From contig JADJCS010000008.1 of assembly GCA_016703105.1 (NCBI GenBank), positions 244,059 through 308,058 of the forward strand: 64,000 nt of DNA, read 5' to 3'. Each line of letters opens with the position of its first letter. Position 1 is the first letter of the stretch. Position numbers and translations under genes: made by a program. The stretch is from Flavobacteriales bacterium (lineage in GTDB: Bacteria; Bacteroidota; Bacteroidia; Flavobacteriales_F; PHOS-HE28). The notes below the pieces were generated by a model. That model did not search any database. It was not told the origin of the DNA and saw only the letters and a program-made list of their open reading frames with translations. Of the stretch, positions 44,843 to 54,043 are shown piece after piece.

Positions 44843-45232
44843 TCACTCCCCCATCGCCACCCGCGCCGCCAGCACGGCACTCACCAAGGTGACAGGAGTG
44901 AAAATGAGCGTCTCGCGCATATCCAATGCGAAGAGGTTGCCCACGGTGTTGAGGGCGAAGAGCGCGCACACCACCCACATGCCCCACCTGCCTGCCGCCG
45001 GCATGGAACGCCCGATGTGGCCCATGCGCACCAGCACGAGCGCAACGAAGACGAGCAGGAACGCGATGCTCACCAGCGCGCCCACCGTGCGCTCCTCCTC
45101 GTTCTGCAAGCGACCGCCCCACACCATTTCCGTGGGAATGAGGCCTGCGAGCACCGCCAGCTGGAACATGATGGCCGAAGCGAAGAGCACCAGCAAGGTG
45201 ATGGCGGCGGTGCGAAAGGGGATCTGGCGCAT
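44843..45232 (-). CDS. Small membrane protein of unknown function
   Basis: A 129-residue protein with four membrane helices (AAITLLVLFASAIMFQLAVLAG, VGALVSIAFLLVFVALVLV, WGMWVVCALFALNTVGNLF, FTPVTLVSAVLAARVA). The layout resembles DoxX-like or DUF4345-type small membrane proteins, but I cannot assign a family. It starts 17 nt after the stop of the alpha/beta hydrolase gene, so the two form an operon. Confidence 0.65.
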   Translation of the reverse strand: MRQIPFRTAAITLLVLFASAIMFQLAVLAGLIPTEMVWGGRLQNEEERTVGALVSIAFLLVFVALVLVRMGHIGRSMPAAGRWGMWVVCALFALNTVGNLFALDMRETLIFTPVTLVSAVLAARVAMGE

Positions 45233-45248
45233 GGGAGGTCGCAGGGCA

Positions 45249-46418
45249 TCAGCGCTTGGTCGGCGAGGTCGGTGAAGAAACGTGGAACCGATGGAACGGA
45301 TCGTCCTCACGCTGCTGCGGTAAGTATGCCGGCATACCTGACCGGACCCGCAGGAAGTCGAGCATCTCCCCGAACAGCGCCAGATACACCGTGCTCTGTT
45401 GCCGAAGCTCTGTGGCATCGGGCACAGGGAAGCGCCCATCACCGGCCACCCGCAGGAGGCAGGCGCTCGTGTAGCTCTCGTGACCGAAGGGCTGTTTCGG
45501 ATCGAGGTAGCCAAGATCGCCCCGCACACCTGCGAACAGCGGGTACGGAGGCTCGCCATCGGTATCGGCCACCAGCAGGATCGGCATCGGATAGCTCTGC
45601 GTGGTGATGGCCTCCAGCATATGCGGCCACTTGTCGCGCACCTCGGCGGTATCGGTCTTCCACTCCATGGTGGTCTCCAAACTCACGAAGGCATCGACGA
45701 GACCGGGTTCGTGCAGCGTACACCAGCCCTCCTGCGCGCCCCAGCTGTGGCCGATATAAAAGACCTTGTTGCCGTTGGCGAGCTGGCTTGCGAAGCGGAG
45801 GATGGTGCGGATGCTGGACTTGTCCGGCTCCCACAGGAGCGGTGTGCCATACGGCTTGTCCTCCAGCGGCCAATGGAAATTGCACGACACGAAGACGAAG
45901 CCGTTCGCGGCGAAGTGCTCGGCCATGCGCACGTTCTCATCGCTCTGGCCTTGCGAGCCGTGGTGGTACACGATCACCGGGAAGTCGAGCGTTTGCGCAA
46001 CGTTCGGTCGATGGGATCCGGTGGGCAACGCGAAGAGGCTGTCCTTCACTTGTGCTTCGGAGAAAGGTGCGTAGTCGATCGGCTCATCGCCGCCCAGTGG
46101 GTAGCGCAGGTCGTACTCGATGAATGCGGAGTCCATGCGCAGCAGCAGTTCATGGTACACGCGCCGCAGTGGACCTTGGAGCGTGCGTTCCCGCAGCTGT
46201 GCGTAGCTCAGTGGCGAGGTCTGCGGTTCGGTGGTAAGCGGGAACCACACGTGCACGAAGAGCGGCGCAGGTCCGTCGTAGCCGAACGCTGCGTAGTGCA
46301 GTCGCTCGTTGAATAGAAGCGTATCCACGTAGCCGACATGGAACGGCGTTCCCGTGGAAGTCTGGCCGGCCGCAGCTCGTGCAAGCAGCAGGACCAGTCC
46401 AAGAAGTGCAACGCGCAT
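45249..46418 (-). CDS. Exported alpha/beta hydrolase
   Basis: A 389-residue secreted hydrolase with a signal peptide (RVALLGLVLLLARAAAGQ). The fold has the oxyanion-hole segment PVIVYHHGSQGQSDEN, the nucleophile elbow YIGHSWGAQEG (Ser in G-H-S-W-G), an acidic residue near ILLVADTDGEPP, and His in FGHESYTSACLL. The arrangement is like dienelactone hydrolase or platelet-activating-factor acetylhydrolase-like proteins. The substrate is unknown. It is first in an operon with the membrane protein at 44843. The promoter lies 5 nt before the start. Confidence 0.8.
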   Translation of the reverse strand: MRVALLGLVLLLARAAAGQTSTGTPFHVGYVDTLLFNERLHYAAFGYDGPAPLFVHVWFPLTTEPQTSPLSYAQLRERTLQGPLRRVYHELLLRMDSAFIEYDLRYPLGGDEPIDYAPFSEAQVKDSLFALPTGSHRPNVAQTLDFPVIVYHHGSQGQSDENVRMAEHFAANGFVFVSCNFHWPLEDKPYGTPLLWEPDKSSIRTILRFASQLANGNKVFYIGHSWGAQEGWCTLHEPGLVDAFVSLETTMEWKTDTAEVRDKWPHMLEAITTQSYPMPILLVADTDGEPPYPLFAGVRGDLGYLDPKQPFGHESYTSACLLRVAGDGRFPVPDATELRQQSTVYLALFGEMLDFLRVRSGMPAYLPQQREDDPFHRFHVSSPTSPTKR

Positions 46419-46423
46419 CGGGT

Positions 46424-46431
46424 GGAAGGTA
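46424..46431 (-). promoter_or_regulatory. -7-like element TACCTTCC, 5 nt before the hydrolase start
   Basis: Two mismatches to TAnnTTTG, but the same position relative to the start codon as at other genes here. Confidence 0.3.
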
Positions 46432-46547
46432 GGAAGCACGAATGCGCTCCTTGATGATCAGCGGGAAGTTGATGGGTAAGCCGACGCATGCCGGAGTTCC
46501 AACAACAGGGTTCAGCGCAAATGAGCCAATACCCTACTACGCACGGT

Positions 46548-48264
46548 CTACCACCCGCCTCCCCCTCCTCCACCGCCACCGCCACCCGAAGAACCACCCC
46601 CCGCTGGAGCCTCCGCTCTTGGAAGGCGGTGTGCTGGACGACTGCACACTACTGCTGAGCGAGCTGTTCATGTGGTGTGCGAACGAACCATAGTGCATGA
46701 TGGAACCACTGTACCAGCCCGGCCGGTAGTTGGGGTCCACCAAGGCGCGGCTGATCATGCTTTGAAAACGCTCGCCCCAGACTTCCTCCACCTTGAAGGC
46801 GATGGCGTAGGGCAGGTATTTCTCGAAGACCTCGGGCGTCATCGTGGGCGGGTTGAAGTGCTGGAGCTGCTTCTCTTCCGCCGCGCCCAGGTACATCTTG
46901 AAGCCCTTCAGCCGCGCCCGCAAGGCCTGCTTCTCTTCGCTCGGCCGTTTGATGAGGTAGACGTACAGCAGAAAGAGGATCAGGTTCGCCACCAGAAAGG
47001 CGGCGATGTACACCACATCGCTGTCGCCCCAATACGAGTTGTGCAACACGATCATGGAGATCATGCACACGCCCACGGTGAGCATGGGGATCCACCAGAA
47101 CCGCCAGTTGTTGCCTTTGTTCAGAAAGGCGTGCCACTGGTGCTTGAGCGTTGCCCTGAACGCACTGGCCATGCTCTGGACGCTGGGGTCGTAGGTGCCG
47201 TCGATCTCGAAGCGTTCCTGGCCGGACCCGAACATGCGGTTGAGCAGTTCCTGCTCCTCCTTCGGCAGGTCCGAGCCGCCCTTCAACTTCACGATGGTGT
47301 ACGTCTCCTTCTTGAAGAGGCCCAGCAGCACATCCTCCTTCTTCTCATCGATCCGGAGGTGGCCCTTAACGGCCAGGCTGATCATCGCCGGGGTGATCTG
47401 GTCGTTGTCGAAACCGCCCTTCATCACCATGGCCACCGATGCCGGGGACAGGTCATCGGGCGGCTCGAAGAGCGGGATCACCGTGGGCCGGTCCGGATCG
47501 CGGCCGTGGCGGGCCCAGGTGATGAAGTAGTACAGCAACAGCAGCAGGGTGATGATGCCGCCCACGAGCGGCACGGCATAGCGCTCCCAGAACGTGGGCG
47601 GCGGTGGTTCGGCCACCACGCCTTTCTGGAAACCCACGGCCACGGTGAGGCCTTCGTAGTAACCCATCGCGCGCCCTTGGAAGCGCACCGTGCGCGCGTC
47701 GATGATGGAATCCGAGCACGCGTTCTCCGTGCTGCCCATCACCCCCGTGTAGCAGGCGGTCTGTTTTACCTGTGCGGTTGGCGGCAGGTGGATCAACGCC
47801 GAGATGCTGTCAACGTCGAAGGCCCAGCCGTTGCTGTTCACGTTCCAGTAGATCTCATCATACTCCGGGAAGAAACCCACCTGGCCCTTGGTGGTGTAGG
47901 TGATGCGATACGGATAGTCACCCGGCTCAAGGAAGTTGCCCTCACTCCCCACATACAGCACGAAGTCGTCGCCCTCGGTGGCGGTGTGGTGCGGCGAGGG
48001 CGCACCGAAGACCTCCACGGCGGTGAACTCGTACTTCACCCTGTGCTGCCTGCCGGTGTGGTCGGTGAAGCGCAATGGCAGCCTGCGGACGATGCCGCGT
48101 TTGAACTCCACGCCTTCCGCATGGATGCTGATCTCCTCCGTCACCGTCAGCTGCCCGTCGGGAGCCACAGCGAGATCCGTGTGGAAGGAGTTGATCTTCT
48201 CGGTTTGGCCGTGGGCGTATGCTCCACCCACCACGGCAGCCAGCAGTAACCAACGGCGCATCAC
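46548..48264 (-). CDS. DUF2207 membrane protein, frameshift near the 3' end
   Basis: A predicted membrane protein of about 570 residues: signal peptide, an extracytoplasmic DUF2207 beta-domain (KINSFHTDLAVAPDGQLTVTEEI), a TM helix near residue 240 (GGIITLLLLLYYFITW), a cytoplasmic winged-helix-like part, two more TMs (near residues 395-435), and a C-terminal Gly-rich tail. As sequenced the tail is out of frame (WFFGWRWRWRRG, ending at 46537). Removing one base from the C6 run at 46597-46602 gives the usual SSGGGGG...W tail ending at 46548. The start overlaps the lemA stop by 4 nt. Confidence 0.85.
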
Positions 48265-48818
48265 CCGAACTTGACCGTTGGGTTCTCCTTGTGCGCCGGG
48301 TTGTCCAGTTCGAAGAACGCGGACTTCACGAAGCTGAACATGTTCGCGATGATGTTGCTCGGGAAGCTCTCGATCAGCGTGTTCTGCTCGCGCACATTGC
48401 CGTTGTAGTAGCGTCGCGACTTCTCGATATCGCCTTCCACCACGCTCAACATGTTCTGCAGCTCCAGGAAATTCGTGTTCGCCTTCAGGTCCGGATAGCG
48501 TTCGGCCACGGCGATCAGGTTCATCAGCGCACCGCTCAACTTGTTCTCCGCCGCCTGGTGGCCTTCCACCGTGGTGGCCTGCTGCGCGGCGGCGCGGGCG
48601 CGGGTCACGTTCTCGAAGGTCTCTTTCTCATGTGCGGCATAGCCCTTCACCGTCTCCACCAAGTTCGGGATCAGGTCGTAGCGCTTCTTCAACTGCACAT
48701 CGATGCCGCTCCACGCCTCGGCCACCAGGTTCTTCCACTTCACCAACTTGTTGTAGATCGCGATGGCATAGAATGCCACGAGTGCGATCAAGGCGAGGAT
48801 CACGGCCAATGCTATCAT
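48261..48818 (-). CDS. lemA: LemA family protein
   Basis: A 185-residue protein: N-terminal membrane helix (LAVILALIALVAFYAIAIYN) followed by the LemA four-helix domain with NLVAEAWSGIDVQLKKRYDLIPNLVETVKGYAAHE. It is almost always found next to DUF2207/TPM membrane proteins, as here, where it overlaps the downstream DUF2207 gene by 4 nt. The exact function is unknown, possibly envelope stress or assembly. I chose ATG 48818; a -7-like element lies 26 nt upstream. Confidence 0.92.
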   Translation of the reverse strand: MIALAVILALIALVAFYAIAIYNKLVKWKNLVAEAWSGIDVQLKKRYDLIPNLVETVKGYAAHEKETFENVTRARAAAQQATTVEGHQAAENKLSGALMNLIAVAERYPDLKANTNFLELQNMLSVVEGDIEKSRRYYNGNVREQNTLIESFPSNIIANMFSFVKSAFFELDNPAHKENPTVKFG

Positions 48819-48844
48819 CGGGTGTTTCTTTAGGAGTATGGGTT

Positions 48845-48852
48845 CGAATATA
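48845..48852 (-). promoter_or_regulatory. -7-like element TATATTCG for lemA
   Basis: One mismatch to TAnnTTTG, 26 nt before ATG 48818 on the minus strand. Confidence 0.4.
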
Positions 48853-48991
48853 GGTTCACATCTACTACCCGGTCGGTGCAACAGGGAACCCACTGAAGGC
48901 TGCCCGTATTCACGCAACACGTTGCCACACCACCAAGCGCATGGGATACCCGCACTATTGTGTATGCTGCGAGGCGCAGACCCCGTGAAGG

Positions 48992-49072
48992 ATGGAAGGG
49001 ATCGTGAAGTTCTTGGTCGACCTGTTCGATGAAACGGGAGAGACGGTGGGGATCGCGATGATCTTGTGCTAG
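48992..49072 (+). pseudogene. paaZ: 3'-end fragment of paaZ
   Basis: The frame GIVKFLVDLFDETGETVGIA followed by MIL and a stop is nearly identical to the C-terminus of PaaZ at about 27065-27145 (GIVKFLVDVFDETGETVAIA). It is about 26 codons long, without a hotdog domain. It lies between lemA and a SnoaL-like gene, 22 kb from the complete gene. Confidence 0.7.
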
Positions 49073-49096
49073 CTGCCCGCGCTCCAACTCAGCGCG

Positions 49097-49582
49097 TCAC
49101 CGCTCCACGATCTTCCAAAAGGAATCCTTGCGAATGATCTTCCCATCGCGGAACTCCCACAGGTCACAGCCGCGCACATGAACGGGAACGCCCGCGACCG
49201 TGGTGCCCGTGAGGGTCCACTCGGAAACGCCCCGGTCGCCGGCCACGAAATGGCGGTCGTCGCCGTAGTGGACATCGGGAATACCCTTGAAGCGGCCCGC
49301 CAGCGCTTCGCGCACCTGCTCCTTGCCAATGAAGCGTTTTCCCCCAGGCTCAGGTCCGCGGGGGAAGTCGAAGGAGCAATCGTCGGAGAAGTATTCCATG
49401 ATCGCATCGAGGTCATGCCGGTTGAAGGCGTCAAGGACTTCCTCCAGGGTGTTCACGGTGATCGTGCTGACCGGCATGTTGGTGCTGGGGTTCTTTGGAT
49501 CTCCGGTCATCTGGCTTGTGCAGGCTAGGTGGCACAGAAAACCGATGATCAAGGCCTGCGTCTTCAAAGGTGGTTGGATCAC
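49097..49582 (-). CDS. SnoaL/NTF2-like protein with signal peptide
   Basis: A 161-residue protein with an N-terminal hydrophobic segment that may be a lipoprotein signal (LIIGFLCHLACTSQ), then a SnoaL-like domain: EEVLDAFNRHDLDAIMEYFSDDCSFDFP, RFKGIPDVHYG, and VRGCDLWEFRDGKIIRKDSFWKIVE. This NTF2-like fold is used by ketosteroid-isomerase-type enzymes and polyketide cyclases; the function is not predictable. It stands alone. Confidence 0.8.
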   Translation of the reverse strand: MIQPPLKTQALIIGFLCHLACTSQMTGDPKNPSTNMPVSTITVNTLEEVLDAFNRHDLDAIMEYFSDDCSFDFPRGPEPGGKRFIGKEQVREALAGRFKGIPDVHYGDDRHFVAGDRGVSEWTLTGTTVAGVPVHVRGCDLWEFRDGKIIRKDSFWKIVER

Positions 49583-49658
49583 GTCGGGATCTGCCGTGGG
49601 AAGTTACACTCCTGCCCGATCTCGGCGCGCACCTTCTCGAAGAGCACGGAGCCGGTCG

Positions 49659-49747
49659 CCTCACTTCATCAACGCCATCCAGAACGCCCGCGCGACCCTG
49701 CCCGCCGACCACACCGGCATTGAAGCGATCGTTCCTTGAACCAGCGC
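49659..49747 (-). repeat. Degenerate ~90-bp repeat, copy 2
   Basis: It matches 44749-44841. It lies in the longest gene-free stretch of the window (49583-49935, 353 bp), which otherwise holds only the hairpin at 49797-49844. Confidence 0.5.
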
Positions 49748-49796
49748 GTGAACACGGCCGTGCAGTGGGCGGTGCAGGAACAGAGGTGGTGAAAAT

Positions 49797-49844
49797 GGGC
49801 CGGGCGCCCCGGTAGGGACGAACCGCGCGCAAGGCGCCCGACCC
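49797..49844. other. Intergenic hairpin
   Basis: Arms GGGCCGGGCGCC (49797-49808) and GGCGCCCGACCC (49833-49844) pair with one wobble. There is no T-tract, so it may be a structural or regulatory element rather than a terminator. Confidence 0.45.
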
Positions 49845-49935
49845 ATCCGCTCCGCCTCCCAGTTCATCGCCTTCATGTATACGTGTGCCCTTGCTTGGAA
49901 TGAATTTCGGGCATCGGACCTCACAACATCCTCGC

Positions 49936-52900
49936 ATGATGGAACGCTTACGCGCTGCTGCTCTGCTTTCGAGCTTCTGTTCGGTGGCCCTGGTCATGGG
50001 TGTCGCCCCAGCCCCCGCGACCTTTCTCGCCAATGAGGGGCAGTGGCTCCCCGCCATCCTCTTCAAAGGCCGGTCGGCCACGGCCAACGTTTCCTTTCTG
50101 CGCGATGGCATCAGCTTCTCGCAGGTCGCGCCGGAGGACGAGGAGGAAGAGCACGAAGAACCGCATGTGGACCACCATGCCGCGCCCGAATTCCAGGTGT
50201 GGAACATGACTTTCGCGGGCATCGACGCGGGCGTGCGCATCGCCGGTGAGCGCGGCCGAAAAAGCGTCACCAACTACCTCTCGGGGAGCGATCCATCGAA
50301 GTGGGTGGTGCATCCCATGGAGTACGAGCGCGTCATCTACCAAGGCATCTATCCCGGTATCGACGTGCATTTCTACGGCGCCGGTCTCGACCTGGAGTAC
50401 GACCATGTTTTGCATCCAGGGGCGGACATCCGCATGATCCGCACCGTGTACGCGGGCATTGAAAGTCTCGCGCTCAATGTGTCGGGTGACTTGGTGATCA
50501 CCACGGCTATGGGCACGCAGATCCAGCGTGCGCCAGTAGCATGGCAGGTGATCGATGGTGCGCAGCACGCCGTACCGGTGGACTTCGTGCTCTACAACGA
50601 CAGCACCTTCGGCTTTACCGTGCGTGGTGGTTACGACCGCACCCGGACCCTGGTGATCGATCCGCTCTTCGAACTGGTGTGGGCCTCCTACACCCGCGCG
50701 CTCGGGAGCGGCAACAACATCAACTACTGCTTCGCCAACGCGATGGACGCGCAAGGCAACGTCTACCTCACCGGCATGGTGGACGGCACCTTCCCCATTA
50801 CGCCGGGCTCCTACTCCGGTCCCGGCAACATCTACCCGGAGATCTTCGTGGCCAAGTTCTCCAGCGATGGCACTACGCTCCTCTACAGCACCTACTTACC
50901 GGGCAACTCGTCGGAGTTCGGCACCTCCATCGCCGTCGACGCGTTGGGCCGCGCCTACATCACCGGCGTGGTCGATCTCAACTTCACCGGACAGACCAAC
51001 TTCCCCAGCACGCCCAACGCCTACCAGCCGGTGCATGCGGATGGACCGGATGCCATCCTCACCGTGCTCGATCCCACCGGCTCCTCCTTGGTTTACGCCA
51101 CCTTTCTCGGCGAGGGCGGTGAGACAGGCTATGGCGTGGCGTTGGGCCCTACGGGTATCGCCTATGTCACCGGCACCACCAGCTACATCGGCTACCCCGA
51201 AGTAAACGCGGCCACGTACCCGCATGGTGACAAGGATGTCTTCGTCGCCAAATTCGACATCGCGCAGAGCGGCGCGGCGAGCTTGCTCTACTCGGTGCGT
51301 GTCGGTGCGGGCTCGTTCAACTATTGCACCGCGCACGGTCTTGCGGTGGATGCCGCAGGCAACGCCTACGTGACCGGCTCGGTGGGCGTGGGCTTCGGCA
51401 GCAGTGTCTTCCCCGTCACCGCCGGTGCGTACAACACCACCTACAACAGCGGACAGGATGGCGGAGCGGCCTACCTGCTGAAACTCGGCAACACGCTCCC
51501 CGTCCCCATCACGTACTGCACTTACCTGGGGCCCGGCATGGGCGCTTCGGTGGATGTGGGTTCGACGGGTGAAGCCTTCGTCGCCGGCACCACGGCCACG
51601 CCCACCTTCCCTATTACGGCCGGTGCGCTCCAACCCACCTATGGCCTGGGCAACAACGATGCGTTCGCACTGAAGATGAACGCCGCGGGTTCGGCGCTGC
51701 TGTACTCCACCTTCCTGGGTGGACCGGGGAACGACCGGGCTACGGACATCGCTGTGAACGGCAGCGGCGAAGCCTACGTGTCGGGCATCGCGCGCGATGG
51801 CTTTCCCACCTCGCCGGGTGCGCTGCAACCTGCCCTCGCCGGTGGGCTGTACCAGGACCTGTGGGTGGTGCAACTGAACAGCACGGGCACGGCATACGGC
51901 TGCGGTGGCTCCACCTATTTCGGCGGCACCTCGGATGAGTACTACGGCAGTTTCTACGACTACTTCGCTCCCAGCCTGGCGCTGCATGACAGTGGCGGAC
52001 AGGACACCCTCAGCATAGCGGCCACCTCGCACTCCCAGGATTTTCCCACCACCCCCGGCGTGTATGAACCCACCAAGGTGAACGGCATCGCCGACCAACC
52101 CGTGTTCTTCAAGTTGACCTGTGCGAGCATGCCCATGGCGCCCGTGGCCGGCTTCAACGCCGATGTGCTCCCCACATGCACCGGCGCGCTCGTGGATTTC
52201 GACGACACCAGCACTCACAGCGCGGATACGTGGACCTGGTCCTTTCCCGGCGGCGCGCCTACTTCTTCCACCGCGCAGAACCCGCAGGACATCATCTATC
52301 CCGCAGCAGGCAACTACACCGTCACCCTCATCGCCTGCAACGCGATCGGCTGCGACACCGTCGTTCAACAGATCACTGTCTCCCTGGCGCCCGCAGCCAC
52401 TGTGGACCTCGGCAACGATACCACGTTGTGCGATGGAAGCACGGCGACGCTCATTGCCGATCCAGGCTTCGCTACTTACATCTGGGAATTGAACGGCTCG
52501 CTGCTATCCGATGGCACCTCCTCCATCACCGTGAGTGACCCTGGTGTCTATACCGTTTCCGTCGCGGACTCGGCCGGATGCTCGGGCGTGGATACGGTGC
52601 TGGTCGAGGTGCTCAACACCCCGCTGCGGACTTCAGCTATGCGGTGGAAGAAACGCCCTGCGCCCTTGCCGCGCTTGAACTTTCACCGCGCCGCTGGGGG
52701 CACAGCGTACCTGTGGGCCTTCCGGGGGATAGCACCTTGGCCAGCGGACCGCAACAACAACATACCTATGCGTTGCCGGGCACCTACACCGTTTCGATCA
52801 CCGTGAGCGACGGCCCTTGCACCGGCACCGCGTCCCAGACCGTGCTCGTTCCGGAAGCCACAGCCCTCGCGATGGGCCCGGCCGTGGTACCGAACGTCTT

Positions 52901-53141
52901 CTCCCCGAACGGCGATGGTGTGAACGATTGCTTCGCACCCGTAGGTCTCGAAGACTTTGCTGATTGCTATTCGCTGGTGGTCTTCGACCGATGGGGCGTG
53001 GCCGTGTTCCACTCCGGTTCACCCAACGCGTGTTGGAAAGGCGTGAACGATGCCGGTGATGCACTGCCGGACGGCGTGTACTACTATCTGCTCACGTTGG
53101 GGGATGTGGAATACCCCGGGGCGGTGGAGGTGCTGCGGTGA
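49936..53141 (+). CDS. Giant secreted SBBP/PKD protein with gliding-motility C-terminal domain, frameshifts at 52.6-52.7 kb
   Basis: A secreted protein of about 1070 residues: signal peptide, an N-terminal DUF7948-like domain (FLANEGQWLPAILFKG ... HPMEYERVIYQGIYPGIDVHFYG), then six to seven SBBP-type propeller repeats (NAYVTGS..., FVAKF...). A PKD domain follows (LVDFDDTSTHSADTWTWSFPGG), then an Ig-like repeat. The last part is a gliding-motility-associated C-terminal domain (VVPNVFSPNGDGVNDCFAP) ending at 53141. The uninterrupted frame ends at 52806. Three single-base shifts are needed between 52620 and 52730 to restore a second PKD domain. It is probably T9SS type B cargo at the cell surface. 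Confidence 0.8.
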
Positions 53142-53158
53142 CGCATGATCGCGGCGGC

Positions 53159-53213
53159 ATCCCGGAGCGCGGACGCTGCGACCTGTCGGGACGAGGCTCC
53201 GCGCATCCGGGAT
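53159..53213. other. Strong intergenic hairpin
   Basis: Arms 53159-53173 (ATCCCGGAGCGCGGA) and 53198-53213 pair over 15 bp with one bulge. It lies between the giant surface protein and the methyltransferase and may act as a transcription terminator, although it lacks a T-tract. Confidence 0.5.
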
Positions 53214-53219
53214 CGCGCA

Positions 53220-53227
53220 CATCTTTG
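53220..53227 (+). promoter_or_regulatory. -7-like element CATCTTTG, 4 nt before the start codon
   Basis: One mismatch to TAnnTTTG. It directly follows the hairpin. Confidence 0.35.
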
Positions 53228-53231
53228 CCGC

Positions 53232-53917
53232 ATGCACCTGTTCCAGTTCCTGCGCTTCCTCTTCAAAGGCCCCACCCCGCAACAGATGGCCGCGCAACTG
53301 CGCAAGCCGCACGGCTTCATGGCGCGCAAGGTGGGCGAGCGCATGAACGCCGCGAACCGCTCGCTCTACGAAGGCGCTGGAAAGCACTGGACCTGCGCGC
53401 CGGCATGAGCGTGCTGGAGTCCGGCTTCGGCAACGGGCTCTTCTTCGGTGAGCTCGCACGCCTGGCGAAGAACCTGAAGCTGCATGGCCTGGACTTCAGC
53501 CAGGAGATGGTGGAGCAAGCCTCCGCGCGCAACGCGGACCTGATCGCATCCGGCACCTTGTCGCTCGTACACGGGCCCAGCGATCGCATGCCTTTCGCGG
53601 ACGCCTCCTTCGATCGCATCTTCTGCATCAACGTGGTCTACTTCTGGGACGATCCCGCCGCCCATCTGCGGGAGCTGCGCCGTGTGTTGAAGCCGGGCGG
53701 CAGCTTTACCGCCGTGCTGCGCACCCGCTCCTCCATGGAGCAACTGCCCTTCACACCCTTCGGCTTCACCATGTACGAGCAGGCGGACTGGGAGCGCGTG
53801 CTGCGCGCCAACGGCTTCGCTCCTACCCGTACCACCGTCCTACGCGAAGCGGAGATCGAGTTCGCCGGCTCGCGCTTCACGCCGGAAAGCCTGGTGATGG
53901 TGGCCGCGATCGCCTAG
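53232..53917 (+). pseudogene. SAM-dependent methyltransferase, one frameshift
   Basis: The N-terminus (HLFQFLRFLFKGPTPQQMAAQL) and the main part (LDLRAGMSVLESGFGNGLFFGELARLA, motif I; INVVYFWDDPAAHLRELRRVLKPGGSF) are in different frames. One base is missing near 53382: restoring it gives LYEGAWKALDLRAGM. The intact protein is about 228 residues, a Methyltransf_11-type class I enzyme whose LHGLDFSQEMVEQA segment is like UbiE/Cfa relatives. Substrate unknown. The uninterrupted downstream frame ends at 53917. Confidence 0.75.
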
Positions 53918-53970
53918 CACTTCGCCCCGCGGAACGAAGCGCCATTTCCACACGCCACTCGCTGCCTCCT

Positions 53971-54039
53971 GTTCATGTCAGCTTCTTTCCCGTTCATGTC
54001 ATCCTCGTGCGCAGGGTACGAAGCCGATGCGGAGATTTG
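53971..54039 (+). promoter_or_regulatory. Paired GTTCATG boxes (21 bp apart) and -7-like element before the LytS kinase
   Basis: GTTCATGTCA occurs at 53971 and 53992, 21 bp apart. The second box is exactly 40 bp upstream of GAGATTTG (54032), which is 4 nt before ATG 54044. The box (CCGTTCAT) resembles the GTT-containing half-site of LytTR regulators, whose gene is two genes downstream. This suggests autoregulation. Confidence 0.5.
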
Positions 54040-54043
54040 AGCC

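Noticed and set aside
46672..48249. A 525-codon open frame on the plus strand
   Set aside because: It is the antisense shadow of the DUF2207 gene, with no recognisable motif and a His/Gln-rich composition typical of shadows.
50896..52368. A 490-codon open frame on the minus strand
   Set aside because: It is the antisense shadow of the SBBP-repeat protein. High GC and repeated codons keep the opposite strand open, and the sequence is low-complexity with no domain.
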